Source: Microbulbifer yueqingensis
GTDB lineage: Bacteria; Pseudomonadota; Gammaproteobacteria; Pseudomonadales; Cellvibrionaceae
Assembly (NCBI RefSeq): GCF_900100355.1
Contig: NZ_FNFH01000006.1
Span: 1-64,000 of the forward strand
DNA: 64,000 bases
Direction of reading: 5' to 3'
Shown in pieces: positions 35,556 to 45,360 of the stretch; position 1 is the first letter of the stretch, and each line of letters begins with the position of its first letter. Below the pieces are notes generated by a model that worked only from the letters and a program-made list of their open reading frames with translations, was not told the DNA's origin and did no database searches. The position numbers were made by a program, and so were the translations under genes.

Positions 35556-37112
35556 ATGCAACAGGCTCCATTATCCATTCTAGTTCTGGGCGGCGGCGCC
35601 GCCGGTTGGCTAACGGCAGCGGTACTGGCAGCGGAGCACAGCCGCGCCCGCGGGGGTGACTGTGAAATCACCCTGGTGGAGTCCCCCGACCTGCCCACGG
35701 TGGGTGTCGGTGAGGGTACCTGGCCTTCGATGCGCGAGACTCTCCGTCGCATCGGCCTGTCGGAACTACGACTGTTCACAGAGTGTGACGCATCCTTCAA
35801 GCAGGGCTCACTCTTTTCCTCGTGGCGTTCGGACAGCAAGGACGATCGCTACTACCATCCATTTTCACTCCCCCACGGCTACTTCGAGCTGGATCTGGCA
35901 GCGTACAGCGGGCAGGACAATTACGCCTACACGGTGACGCCGCAGGCAGCCATCTGTGATGCCAGCCTCGCACCCAAGCAGCTCTCCACACCCGAGTATG
36001 CCGGGGTACTCAACTACGGTTACCACTTTGACGCGGTAAAGTTCGGCAAGTGCCTGCGTGACCACTGTGTCGAGCAACTGGGCGTGCGACACCTGCAGGC
36101 GGAAGTCGAGCGTGTAGAGGGTGACAGCGACGGCTCCGTCGCTGCGCTGGTTACCCGTGACGGGCAGCGACTGGCGGCCGACCTGTTTATAGACTGTTCC
36201 GGCAGCGCCGGACTGATCATCGGTGAGCATCTCGGTGTCGGCTGGGAGAGCAAGGCTTCCGTACTGTTCAACGACCGGGCGCTGGCAGCGCAGGTTCCGC
36301 ACCCGTCACCAGAGGCACCCATAGCCTCTGTCACGCGCTCAACGGGACGCCCCCACGGCTGGATCTGGGATATCGGCCTGCCGACCCGCCGCGGTATGGG
36401 ATATGTCTATTCGAGCGAGTTCACCAATGAGGAAGAGGTCGAGGCGGATTTCCGGCGTTTTCTCGCCGATGAGGCCGCGGTGCCGCTGGACAGCGACCTT
36501 CCTGTCCGCAAATTGCGTTTCTCCCCGGGTCACCGGACAATTTTCTGGCAAGGCAATTGTGTCGCCGTCGGCATGGCGGCCGGTTTTATCGAACCCTTGG
36601 AGGCCTCGGCGCTGGCGCTGATCGAGCAGTCCGCGGGCCTGATTCGCGATTTGCTGCCGGCCCAGGCCAGCGAAATGGAGATGGCCGCAAAGCGCTTCAA
36701 TCGCCAGATGCTGTCCCACTGGGACAATATTATCGAGTTCCTCAAACTCCACTATGTGCTGTCTGTACGGACCGACTCCGATTACTGGCAGGCGCACCGT
36801 GAGCTTTCCTCCATCCCGGAATCGCTCCGGGAAAACCTCGCCCTGTGGCGGCACCGCCCCCCGGGCAGGCAGGACTTTCCCGAGGCGCAGCCCCTGTTTC
36901 CGCCAGCCAGTTACCGCTATGTACTGAATGGTATGGGGCACCCGTGCGATTTTGCGCGCGCCCCCCGGGCCGACCGCAATTCCGAGCGGGCCCGCTCCTT
37001 GCTGGGCGAGCTGGAGCGGCAGCTGGCCAGTTTCCGCCAGGGCCTCCCGGATAATCGGCAGCTGATCGAGCAGCTGCTCGCGCGCGAACCCGGACGGGAT
37101 GGTGCCAGATGA
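35556..37112 (+). CDS. tryptophan-halogenase-family flavoprotein 1
   Basis: A 518-residue FAD-dependent protein. The dinucleotide motif GGGAAGW is at 12-18. The chloramine-forming lysine equivalent is K82 (FKQGS), and the glutamate equivalent is E349 (GFIEPLEAS). The halogenase W-x-W-x-I-P motif reads WIWDIG at 269-274, so proline is replaced by glycine, and the serine after the glutamate is alanine. These differences make real halogenation uncertain. The stop overlaps the start of the cupin gene (ATGA). Such proteins often sit beside TonB receptors in Caulobacter, Xanthomonas and relatives. Substrate unknown. Confidence 0.9.
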   Translation: MQQAPLSILVLGGGAAGWLTAAVLAAEHSRARGGDCEITLVESPDLPTVGVGEGTWPSMRETLRRIGLSELRLFTECDASFKQGSLFSSWRSDSKDDRYYHPFSLPHGYFELDLAAYSGQDNYAYTVTPQAAICDASLAPKQLSTPEYAGVLNYGYHFDAVKFGKCLRDHCVEQLGVRHLQAEVERVEGDSDGSVAALVTRDGQRLAADLFIDCSGSAGLIIGEHLGVGWESKASVLFNDRALAAQVPHPSPEAPIASVTRSTGRPHGWIWDIGLPTRRGMGYVYSSEFTNEEEVEADFRRFLADEAAVPLDSDLPVRKLRFSPGHRTIFWQGNCVAVGMAAGFIEPLEASALALIEQSAGLIRDLLPAQASEMEMAAKRFNRQMLSHWDNIIEFLKLHYVLSVRTDSDYWQAHRELSSIPESLRENLALWRHRPPGRQDFPEAQPLFPPASYRYVLNGMGHPCDFARAPRADRNSERARSLLGELERQLASFRQGLPDNRQLIEQLLAREPGRDGAR

Positions 37113-38119
37113 ATTACCCCGAATTTATTCCTCCAGTGGAGACCCGGGACGATGTGCCCGCGGAGCAGGTTGCCGATATTATCGAAGGCCGGACCACTCC
37201 CCTGTTGATGAAGGGGGCCCTGGCTCACTGGCCCCTGGTACAGGCGGCCAAATCAGGCGCGCTGGCTGACTATCTCGCCAGCTTTGACCAGGGTCGGCCG
37301 CTGGTTGTATTTCGCGCCGATGCCGAAGCGCAGGGGCGTATCTTCTACAACGAGGCCATGGACGGGTTTAACTTCACGCGTGGCACCGGCCAGCTGGTGC
37401 CGACGCTGAGAGAGATAGAGGCGCAGGCCCCAGGCGAAGACTGTTGCTATGTGGGCTCGACGCCGATCGATCACCACCTGCCGGGCCTGCGCGAACAGAA
37501 CGACCTGGAGCTTGCCGGTCGCCAGCCGCTGGTATCCATGTGGTTTGGCAATCGCACGCGTATAGCAGCGCATTTTGACCTGCCCGAAAACCTGGCCTGT
37601 GTGGTGGCGGGCCGCCGCCGCTTTACCCTTTTTCCGCCCGAACAGGTCGCCAACCTTTATCCGGGACCGCTGGATTTCAATCCGGCCGGCCAGGCAATCA
37701 GCATGGTGGATTTCTATGCGCCGGATTTTGAGCGCTTCCCGCGCTATCGCGAGGCGCTCGCTGCGGCGACGGTAGCGGAGATGTCGCCGGGTGACCTGCT
37801 CTTCGTGCCCAGCATGTGGTGGCACCAGGTAGAGGGCCTGGATGACCTCAATATGCTGGTCAACTACTGGTGGCGGTCAACCCCTACCTGGACCGGGTTG
37901 CCCCATGATGCGATGCTGCACGCGCTGCTGTCGATCGGCACGCTGCCGGAAGCACAGCGCCAGGCCTGGGGCCAGCTGTTCGAGCACTTTGTGGTGCATC
38001 GCGAGGAAGCGGTTGCACATATACCGCCGGAACGGCGCGGCGTCCTGGGGGAAGTCGATCGTGAAATGGCGGTGCAGCTGAAAAAATTATTGATAGAAAA
38101 ACTGCAGCGGATGCCCTGA
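37109..38119 (+). CDS. cupin-8 (JmjC-like) domain protein
   Basis: A 336-residue protein of the Fe(II)/2-oxoglutarate-type cupin fold. Likely metal ligands are the His and Asp of AAHFDLPENLACVV and the later His of MWWHQVEG. The VPSMWWHQVEGLDDLNMLVNYWW segment is the cupin_8 signature. Some family members hydroxylate protein side chains; for those near TonB receptors the role is unknown. It is translationally coupled to halogenase 1 (four-base overlap) and followed by halogenase 2 at 39 bases, so the three form one operon. Confidence 0.9.
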   Translation: MNYPEFIPPVETRDDVPAEQVADIIEGRTTPLLMKGALAHWPLVQAAKSGALADYLASFDQGRPLVVFRADAEAQGRIFYNEAMDGFNFTRGTGQLVPTLREIEAQAPGEDCCYVGSTPIDHHLPGLREQNDLELAGRQPLVSMWFGNRTRIAAHFDLPENLACVVAGRRRFTLFPPEQVANLYPGPLDFNPAGQAISMVDFYAPDFERFPRYREALAAATVAEMSPGDLLFVPSMWWHQVEGLDDLNMLVNYWWRSTPTWTGLPHDAMLHALLSIGTLPEAQRQAWGQLFEHFVVHREEAVAHIPPERRGVLGEVDREMAVQLKKLLIEKLQRMP

Positions 38120-38158
38120 ATCCACGGACTGGTGAATTGACGAAAGGATGAGGTAGCT

Positions 38159-39643
38159 ATGACCCAACCCATCAAGAAAATTGTGATTGCCGGTGGCGGC
38201 ACGGCCGGCTGGATGACAGCCGCGGCCCTGTCCAAGTTGATGGGAAAGGACCTGGACATCACCCTGGTGGAGTCGGAGTCCATCGGCACAGTCGGCGTGG
38301 GCGAGGCCACCATTCCCACACTGCTGTTCTTTCACCGCCTGCTGGGTATCGACGAGAAGGAATTCCTCGCTGCGACCCAGGCTACCTACAAGCTGGGCAT
38401 CAGCTTCGAAAACTGGCGCGATGTCGGCAAGGACTACATTCATGCCTTTGGGGTCACCGGTAAGGACTGTTGGGCCTGTGGTTTCCAGCATTTCTGGCTG
38501 CGTGCGAAGCAGCTTGGGCTGGCCGGCGATTTCGGTGACTACTGCCTTGAGCGGCGAGCCGCAGAGGCGGAGAAATTTACCCACCTCCCCAACAATGGCC
38601 TCAACTACGCTTTCCACTTTGATGCCAGCCTCTACGCGAAGTACCTGCGCCAGTTCAGCGAGAGCAATGGCGCCAAGCGTGTTGAAGGCAAGATCGACCA
38701 GGTGATGCTGCATCCGGAGAACGGCCACATCCGCGCACTGAAGCTGGATTCCGGCCGCGAGCTGGATGGGGACTTCTTCATCGATTGCACAGGTATGCGC
38801 GCGCTGTTGATCGAGAAGACCCTGCACACCGGTTTCGAATCCTGGTCCCACTGGCTGCCCTGCGACGGCGCAGTTGCGGTGCAGACTGAAGCGGTAGCGC
38901 CGCCAATTCCCTACACGCGCTCAATCGCGCGGGAGAGTGCCTGGCAGTGGCGCATCCCGCTGCAGCACCGGGTGGGCAATGGCCTGGTCTATTCCGGAGC
39001 GTACCAGAGTGACGAGTCTGCAAAACGGCAACTGATGGACAATATCGAGGGCAAGCCGCTGGCCGACCCCCGGATAATCAAGTTCCAGACCGGCCGCAGG
39101 CGTAAGCAGTGGCACAAGAACTGCCTGGCCGTCGGCCTGTCCAGTGGGTTCCTGGAGCCGCTGGAGTCGACCAGTATCCACCTGATCCAGCAGAACATTG
39201 TGCGTTTCCTGCGGCTGTTCCCCCACCGGGAGATTCGCCAGATCGAGGTCGATGAATACAACCGGCAGGCCGATTTCGAAATGGAGCGCATCCGCGATTT
39301 CATCATCCTGCACTACAAGGTAACCGAGCGGGACGATACGGAATTCTGGCGCTACTGCCGGCAGATGGATGTGCCGGACAGCCTGGCTGCCAAGATCGAT
39401 ATGTTCCGCGAAACCGGCCATGTATACCGCGAGGGCAACGAGCTGTTCGTGGACTCATGGCAGCAGGTGATGATCGGCCAGGGGCTGATGCCGGAGCGTT
39501 ACCACCCGCTGGTGGATACCATGCCCGAGCAGGAGCTCAGGGATTTCATCGCCCACGTCAAGGCGGGCGTGGATGGCGACCTGTCACGCCTGCAGGACCA
39601 CAACACTTACCTGGCCAGCCTCATGTCAGGCCAGGGACAGTGA
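38159..39643 (+). CDS. tryptophan-halogenase-family flavoprotein 2
   Basis: A 494-residue flavin-dependent halogenase. All key marks are present: GGGTAGW (12-18), K78 in TYKLG, WQWRIP at 262-267 (complete W-x-W-x-I-P), and E336-S337 in GFLEPLEST. It would use reduced FAD, oxygen and halide to make a lysine-bound halogenating agent and chlorinate or brominate an indole-like or other aromatic substrate. A flavin reductase is not encoded nearby. It has better-preserved active-site residues than its upstream paralogue. Ribosome site AGGATGAG precedes the ATG. Confidence 0.92.
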   Translation: MTQPIKKIVIAGGGTAGWMTAAALSKLMGKDLDITLVESESIGTVGVGEATIPTLLFFHRLLGIDEKEFLAATQATYKLGISFENWRDVGKDYIHAFGVTGKDCWACGFQHFWLRAKQLGLAGDFGDYCLERRAAEAEKFTHLPNNGLNYAFHFDASLYAKYLRQFSESNGAKRVEGKIDQVMLHPENGHIRALKLDSGRELDGDFFIDCTGMRALLIEKTLHTGFESWSHWLPCDGAVAVQTEAVAPPIPYTRSIARESAWQWRIPLQHRVGNGLVYSGAYQSDESAKRQLMDNIEGKPLADPRIIKFQTGRRRKQWHKNCLAVGLSSGFLEPLESTSIHLIQQNIVRFLRLFPHREIRQIEVDEYNRQADFEMERIRDFIILHYKVTERDDTEFWRYCRQMDVPDSLAAKIDMFRETGHVYREGNELFVDSWQQVMIGQGLMPERYHPLVDTMPEQELRDFIAHVKAGVDGDLSRLQDHNTYLASLMSGQGQ

Positions 39644-39931
39644 CTCCCCGGGTGGGTTGCCGGCCACGGCGCCGGCTCCCGCCCGTGACCACACGGCGGG
39701 GAGCGTTCCCGCCACGACCGGGCATGCGCAATCCTGGTGCAAAGCCCGGTCCCTGCTGCCCCCTATTTGATCCTTCTCATCGAAAAGCCCCCCGACAGCG
39801 CCAGCAGGCGTGATAGAAATAGCCCTGACAAGCTCCGGCCACTGCCACCCATGTGGTGCCGCGAATGATGAGAGCGCGGCGGCCGAGCAAGACAGCCCAC
39901 ACAAAAATATGATGTATTGGGAACAATAAAG

Positions 39932-41203
39932 ATGGCAACTCTGGGAACAAACCTGGAGACGGGAGCGGTCAGCGCGTCCTCGTCTTCACAGTCCAGCCAC
40001 CAGTTTGCGCTGGTAGCACTGACCTCACTGTTTTTCATGTGGGGCTTCATTACCTGTCTCAATGACATCCTGATCCCGCACCTGAAGAGCGTGTTCGACC
40101 TGAACTACGCCCAGGCGATGCTGGTGCAGTTCTGCTTCTTCGGCGCCTACTTCATGATCTCACTGCCGGCCGGCAAGCTGGTGGGCGCGATCGGCTACCA
40201 GCGCGGTATCGTGGTGGGCCTGTCAGTAGCCGTGGTCGGCTGCCTGCTGTTCGTGCCCGCGGCGCGCCTGCAGGTCTACTCCCTGTTCCTGATCGCGCTG
40301 TTCGTCCTGGCGGCGGGCATCACCATCCTGCAGGTCTCCGCCAACCCGTACGTGACCGCGCTGGGTGATGAGAAGACCGCGGCCAGCCGCCTGACCATGA
40401 CCCAGGCGTTCAATTCGCTGGGTACCACGGTGGCGCCCTTCTTCGGCGCCTTCCTGATTCTGTCCGTAGCGGGCATCGGCGCCGGACAGCTGTCCGCTGC
40501 CGAGCGTGCCGCAGCGGTCGAGCTGCCCTACCTGATCCTCGCCGGTGCCCTGGCTGCCCTGGCCATCACCTTCGCGCTGCTGAAGCTGCCGCGCATCGAG
40601 GGCCACGCCCCCACCATGGAATCCGGGGTCAAGGGTGACTCTGCCTGGCGTCACCCGCACCTGGTGCTGGGCGCGATTGCCATCTTCCTGTACGTGGGCG
40701 CCGAAGTGTCCATCGGCAGCTTCCTGGTTAACTTCCTGTCCGAATCGCATATCGCCGGTATCACCGAAGAGAAGGCGGCCTACTACGTGGCCTTCTACTG
40801 GGGTGGCGCGATGGTGGGCCGCTTTATCGGTGCGGTGGTCATGCGCTACCTCTCCGCCGGCAAGGTGCTCGGTGCCTGCGCTACCGGCGCCTGCGTGCTG
40901 CTGGCCCTGGCCGTCGGCGGCACCGGCAAGGTGGCCATGGTGGCCATCCTCGCGGTGGGCCTGTGCAACTCAATCATGTTCCCGACCATCTTCAGCCTGG
41001 CTCTCGCCAAGCTGGGTCCGGTGACCAGCCAGGGCTCCGGCATCCTGTGCCTGGCAATTGTCGGCGGCGCCATAGTGCCGCTGCTGCAGGGCTTCCTGGC
41101 CGACCAGATCGGTGTGCAGCTGGCCTTCGTCCTGCCCATCGTCTGTTATCTCTATATCCTCTTTTACGGTGTCCGCGGACATCGTATTGCCACGGAAAGC
41201 TGA
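39932..41203 (+). CDS. glucose/galactose MFS symporter 1
   Basis: A 423-residue inner-membrane sugar:H+ symporter of the FucP/GluP family, with 12 helices. [24 protein letters not shown] is the family N-terminal signature, and [25 protein letters not shown] and [13 protein letters not shown] are later blocks. It would bring glucose released by the GH3 enzymes into the cell. I chose the ATG at 39932; a TTG five codons upstream is less likely. It is 290 bases downstream of halogenase 2 and has its own terminator. Confidence 0.93.
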   Translation: MATLGTNLETGAVSASSSSQSSHQFALVALTSLFFMWGFITCLNDILIPHLKSVFDLNYAQAMLVQFCFFGAYFMISLPAGKLVGAIGYQRGIVVGLSVAVVGCLLFVPAARLQVYSLFLIALFVLAAGITILQVSANPYVTALGDEKTAASRLTMTQAFNSLGTTVAPFFGAFLILSVAGIGAGQLSAAERAAAVELPYLILAGALAALAITFALLKLPRIEGHAPTMESGVKGDSAWRHPHLVLGAIAIFLYVGAEVSIGSFLVNFLSESHIAGITEEKAAYYVAFYWGGAMVGRFIGAVVMRYLSAGKVLGACATGACVLLALAVGGTGKVAMVAILAVGLCNSIMFPTIFSLALAKLGPVTSQGSGILCLAIVGGAIVPLLQGFLADQIGVQLAFVLPIVCYLYILFYGVRGHRIATES

Positions 41204-41235
41204 TGGGGCTTTCGTCATCTCCCTAGAGAGGGTTT

Positions 41236-41268
41236 GCCCGGCAGCGATAGCTTGCCGGGCTTTTTTTT
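41236..41268 (+). terminator. rho-independent terminator after symporter 1
   Basis: Stem GCCCGGCA / TGCCGGGC with a nine-base loop, followed by eight Ts. It lies between two convergent genes. Confidence 0.92.
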
Positions 41269-41355
41269 GTCCGGGAAAAACGTTAAGGGTGGGATTGGTC
41301 GCGCCGCCGCCGGGGCGGGTGCCGGCGGGGCGCTTTCGGGAGGCGAGGGACAGCG

Positions 41356-42195
41356 TTAGGTGATGGCCGCCTGGCCGCGGCTCGCGTCCAGGTATTCCTT
41401 GATCGGCTGGCGGTAATTGCGGCTCACCTTGACCTCGGAGCCGCTGGCCAGGGTCAGCAGGTACTCACCCTTGCTGAGTACCTGGATATGCTCGATAAAA
41501 TTGAGGTTGACCAGCGTGGAGCGGTGCACCCGCTTGAAATTGTCTGAGCAGAGCTGCTCCTGCAACTCCTTCATGGTGCTGCGCATCACGTGGGTCTCGC
41601 CACTGGCGTGCACGCACATGTAGTCGCCGGCGGCATCGATCCACTCGATATCGGCCTGGCAGATCATGGTGATGCGGCCGCGATCCTTGATCGCCAGCTT
41701 GGCCTTGCCCTCCCGGGGCTGGCTCTCCGAGGGTGCGGAGCTGGCACCCCCCTGGCTGCGCTGCTCGATATCCTCCATCGAGGCCAGCAGCCGGTTCTTC
41801 TCGCTGCCGCCGGTGTGCGCGGAATCGCCCTGCAGGCGCTCACGGGCACGCGACAGCGCGGTCTGCAGCCGCTCGGTCTCCAGGGGCTTCAGGACATAGT
41901 CCACCGCGTGGACCTCGAAGGCGTCCACGGCGTACTGGTCGTAGGCGGTGGCAAACACCACCAGCGGGATGGTGTCGCCCTGCAGGCGGCGCACTACCTC
42001 GAAGCCGTTCATGCCCGGCATCTGCACATCCAGGAACAGGATGTCCGGCGTGTGGCGCGCGACGGCGTTCAGCGCCTCGCGGCCGTTGCGACAGCTGGCC
42101 ACCACTTCGATATCCGGCAGCTCCTCCAGCATGGCCTGCAGCAGGCGCAGGGCCAGTGGTTCATCATCGACGATCACCGCTCTCAGGTGGGTCAT
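41356..42195 (-). CDS. LytTR-family response regulator
   Basis: A 279-residue regulator with a receiver domain (1-120; acidic pair D10-D11, phosphorylated Asp D56 in FLDVQMPG, and late KPLE lysine) and a LytTR DNA-binding domain (about 165-272; DIEWIDAAGDYMCVHASG, FKRVHRSTLVNLNFIEHI). LytTR proteins bind direct-repeat promoter sites. It overlaps the stop of the kinase gene by four bases (ATGA) and forms a two-component system with it. Its position between two sugar symporter genes suggests control of sugar uptake. Confidence 0.95.
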   Translation of the reverse strand: MTHLRAVIVDDEPLALRLLQAMLEELPDIEVVASCRNGREALNAVARHTPDILFLDVQMPGMNGFEVVRRLQGDTIPLVVFATAYDQYAVDAFEVHAVDYVLKPLETERLQTALSRARERLQGDSAHTGGSEKNRLLASMEDIEQRSQGGASSAPSESQPREGKAKLAIKDRGRITMICQADIEWIDAAGDYMCVHASGETHVMRSTMKELQEQLCSDNFKRVHRSTLVNLNFIEHIQVLSKGEYLLTLASGSEVKVSRNYRQPIKEYLDASRGQAAIT

Positions 42196-43424
42196 GCGGG
42201 TACCTCCTGTGGTGTTGTTGCCCCGGCTCTGGTGGCGGGCAGCTCGAGCGGCAGGTGGATGCGTACCAGCATGCCACCGCCTTCCTTGTGCTCCTGGCTG
42301 AGGCTGTAATTATTGGAATACAGGGTGCTGAGGCGTTCGCGCACATTGGCCAGGCCCACTCCGGTGGAGGCCTGTTCCTGCGCGCCCGCGTCTTTATTGT
42401 TCTCGCGCTCTTTAGAGTCCTCATGGCTGCCCGAGTCGCAGATGCACAGCTCCAGCTGTGATCCCACCCGGCGTGCGACCACCTTGATCACTCCGCCGGA
42501 CTCGCTCAGGGCAATGGCGTATTTTACCGCGTTCTCCGCCAGAGGCTGCAGCAGCATACTCGGTACCCGCGCCTGCTGCACCTCCGCGGGGATATCCAGC
42601 TCCACCTGCAGGCGATCGGCAAAGCGGGTCTTCTCGATCTCCAGGTAGAGCAGGACAGCATTTATCTCCTGCTCCAGGCTTACCTTCTGCACCGGGTCCT
42701 CCGTCAGGGAGTGGCGCAGGAACTGGCTGAGACGCACTACCATATCGCGGGCCTCGCCAGCCTGGTCGAAGCGGATCAGGGCATTGATGCTGTTTAGCGT
42801 GTTGAACAGGAAGTGGGGGTTCAGCTGGTAGCGCAGCATCTTCAGCTGCGCCTCCTTGGCCACCGCCTCGGCGTGCAGGCGCTTGATCTGCTCGCGCTCG
42901 TGCACCGCCGCCACCTCCAGCATCTTTTCGTGCTCGTGCTCCAGCAGCAGGTAGTATTTCACCCCGCAGTAGAGGGCACTCCAGAACAGGAATACGAACA
43001 GCGAGGCGTAATACCAGCCGCCGAACTCCGCCCACAGGGAGTGCTCGCCGGTCAGGCGGATATACATCTCCATGCGCACCAGGGTCCAGATGCCGGCGAT
43101 GACTGCCACCGCAACCAGGTAGATGAAGGTGCGCAGTGCCACCGGCGTCTCCCAGGCGATATCGAAGATCGGCCGGAGCAGCAGTGACAGCAGGAAGGCG
43201 ACAGAGCACTGGAACAGCGTGTTAGCCGGCTCGAACCGGGGCCACTCGACCGAGGAGTGCCAGAAAGTCAGCGACAGGAAGGTAACCACCAGAATACCCA
43301 GCCAGCTGACCAACTGCAGTTTCCAGAACCAGCGCTGGGAGTGCAGCGGGACCAATGGGTCAGCCTGCTGTGGGGGAACTTGTGGCATGGTGGCCCGGGA
43401 TTCTATCTCTATGTCACTCATCAT
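42192..43424 (-). CDS. LytS/YehU-type sensor histidine kinase
   Basis: A 410-residue kinase with four membrane helices (about 36-56, 72-90, 98-118, 138-160), a coiled-coil linker, and a His_kinase domain. The phospho-acceptor is H204 in LNPHFLFNTLNSI, and the ATPase part carries PLAENAVKYAI and TGVGLANVRERL. I start at ATG 43424; MSDIE (43421) and MPQVP (43388) are alternatives. An inverted repeat just upstream may be a regulatory site. Signals for related kinases include pyruvate and sugars; the ligand here is unknown. Confidence 0.93.
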   Translation of the reverse strand: MMSDIEIESRATMPQVPPQQADPLVPLHSQRWFWKLQLVSWLGILVVTFLSLTFWHSSVEWPRFEPANTLFQCSVAFLLSLLLRPIFDIAWETPVALRTFIYLVAVAVIAGIWTLVRMEMYIRLTGEHSLWAEFGGWYYASLFVFLFWSALYCGVKYYLLLEHEHEKMLEVAAVHEREQIKRLHAEAVAKEAQLKMLRYQLNPHFLFNTLNSINALIRFDQAGEARDMVVRLSQFLRHSLTEDPVQKVSLEQEINAVLLYLEIEKTRFADRLQVELDIPAEVQQARVPSMLLQPLAENAVKYAIALSESGGVIKVVARRVGSQLELCICDSGSHEDSKERENNKDAGAQEQASTGVGLANVRERLSTLYSNNYSLSQEHKEGGGMLVRIHLPLELPATRAGATTPQEVPA

Positions 43425-43824
43425 CGGGTTGGTTAACCGTTGCACAGATGTTAACCCGGTCGCAATTGGGCGGCCAGCGCCAAGGGCGACCACCGGTCCG
43501 CCTCGTCGGTGGTTTGGCCCGCCTCGTCGCTTGTGACCAGCCGGCCCGGTGCATCGTTCCCGCCCGGCGCACATTCGGTCCGGCTTGTCGTGACGGTTAC
43601 GGACCGGGATGAGGCGTCCCGGCGCGGCTGTGATAGAGTGGTTTTTAGGCATCGGGACGGGCACAATCTGTCCCCTGCCGACACCTGCACCGCCCGGCGG
43701 TGCAGAAAGAATAAAGTCTCACAGGACTTATACAGCGAGTCATCCCCGGCTCGCGCCCGCGGGCGGTTCGCGCATGCGGCCGCCCCGCGATTCAAAAGAT
43801 TGCAGGGGTAGGACCGGATTTTCC
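43425..43824. promoter_or_regulatory. divergent promoter region with two inverted repeats
   Basis: This 400-base gap separates the kinase gene (minus) and symporter 2 (plus). GGTTAAC at 43431-43437 and GTTAACC at 43450-43456 form an inverted repeat with a 12-base spacer containing ACCGTTGCA, which resembles part of a LytTR site. A perfect hairpin CTGCACCGC / GCGGTGCAG stands at 43685-43705, 120 bases before symporter 2, followed by an A-rich tract. Both could be operators; roles are inferred. Confidence 0.45.
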
Positions 43825-45153
43825 ATGAAAGAGCTAGTTACCGGTGCGGGCGAGGTAGGTGGATCCCATGTGGGATCTGCGGCGCCGGTCAGTTCCGCGG
43901 CGTCCGCCACAGTCCCGACACGCACCGGCCTGGTGGTGCTCACCTCCCTGTTCTTTATCTGGGGCTTCATCACCAGCCTCAACGATATCCTGGTCCCGCA
44001 CCTCAAGAACGTCTTTGAGCTGAGTTATACGAAGGCGATCTTCGTCCAGTTCAGCTTCTTCGCCGCCTACTTTATTGTCTCCATTCCCGCCGGCATGCTG
44101 TTGCGGCGCGTGGGTTACCAGCTGGGACTGGTAATGGGGCTGCTCATTGCCTCCGCCGGCTGCCTGATCTTTATCCCCGCCGCGCGCATGCAGGTGTATG
44201 AGGTATTCCTGCTGGGCCTGTTCGTACTGGCCTCGGGTATCACCATCCTGCAGGTATCCGCCAATCCGTACGTGATTGCCCTGGGCAGCGCTGTCAGCGC
44301 CCCCAGCCGGCTCAACCTCACCCAGGCGTTCAACTCGCTGGGCACCACCCTGGCGCCCTTCTTCGGTGGCCTGGTGATCTTTGCCGGGGTTTCCAGCGGC
44401 ATTGACCGCACCACCGCCGAGGGCCTGCAAGCCTTCCGGGCCCAGGAGGCGGCCCTGGTAGAGGCCCCGTACTTCTGGCTGGCGCTGGTGCTGCTGTTGA
44501 TGGTGGCGTTCTTCTCCTATTTGCGCCTGCCCAGCATTCCCGGCCACCAGCTGCCCTCCCAGGTTCGCTCCCGCGCCGGGGACCGGCTGCAGCTGCTGCG
44601 CCACCCGCGCCTTTCACTGGGTGCCGTGGGGATCTTCGTCTACGTGGGCGCCGAGGTGGCGATCGGCAGTTTCCTGGTGAATTTCTTCGGTGAGCCCGGC
44701 GTCGCCGGCATGAGCACCGGCGAGGCCGCCCGCTACGTATCCTACTACTGGGGCGGGGCGATGATCGGCCGCTTCGCCGGTGCCCTGTTGCTGCGCTACG
44801 TGTCCGCCGCGCTGATGCTGGCCACCTGCGGCCTGGGCGCCGCCGTGATGATCGTGCTGGCCATGATGTCCACCGGCATGCAGGCGGTGTGGGCCATTAT
44901 CGCGGTGGGGCTGTTCAACTCCATCATGTTCCCCACCATCTTCAGCCTGGCGCTGCAGGGCCTGGGCCGCCATACCAGCCAGGGCTCGGGGATCCTCTGC
45001 ATGGCCATCGTCGGCGGCGCCTTCGTGCCGCTGCTGCAGGGTATCCTGGCCGACCGCATCGGCATCCAGCTGTCCTTCCTGGTGCCGCTGGTGTGCTACT
45101 GCTACATCGTCTACTACGGTACTTTCTCCCCGCTGCTGCGCAACCGTCTGTAA
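43825..45153 (+). CDS. glucose/galactose MFS symporter 2
   Basis: A 442-residue paralogue of the symporter at 39932, with the same blocks ([65 protein letters not shown]) and 12 helices. It has a longer N-terminal tail (about 35 residues) and an extra loop after helix 6. The ATG at 43825 follows GTAGGACCGG. It is divergent from the LytS/LytTR pair and followed by glucokinase on the same strand. Confidence 0.93.
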   Translation: MKELVTGAGEVGGSHVGSAAPVSSAASATVPTRTGLVVLTSLFFIWGFITSLNDILVPHLKNVFELSYTKAIFVQFSFFAAYFIVSIPAGMLLRRVGYQLGLVMGLLIASAGCLIFIPAARMQVYEVFLLGLFVLASGITILQVSANPYVIALGSAVSAPSRLNLTQAFNSLGTTLAPFFGGLVIFAGVSSGIDRTTAEGLQAFRAQEAALVEAPYFWLALVLLLMVAFFSYLRLPSIPGHQLPSQVRSRAGDRLQLLRHPRLSLGAVGIFVYVGAEVAIGSFLVNFFGEPGVAGMSTGEAARYVSYYWGGAMIGRFAGALLLRYVSAALMLATCGLGAAVMIVLAMMSTGMQAVWAIIAVGLFNSIMFPTIFSLALQGLGRHTSQGSGILCMAIVGGAFVPLLQGILADRIGIQLSFLVPLVCYCYIVYYGTFSPLLRNRL

Positions 45154-45360
45154 GACTGGCCGCCCGGGTAGGGTCGCGCGGTCGGGCGGGTGGATCCGTC
45201 CGCCCCGATTCCATCTTGTCCGGTATTCGGACCACGTCACCGACTATCCGCCCCGCGGCACTTGGCAGCGCGGGCCGGTAATTGCATTTTGTCAGGCTGC
45301 CGGGCGTCCCGTGCGCACGGCGCAGGAACAAAGATAAAGACCGCAGTACAGGGTTCGACT

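Noticed and set aside
45184-45205. GGGCGG/CCGCCC hairpin between symporter 2 and glucokinase as a terminator
   Set aside because: Short stem, ten-base loop and no T-run; not a convincing terminator.
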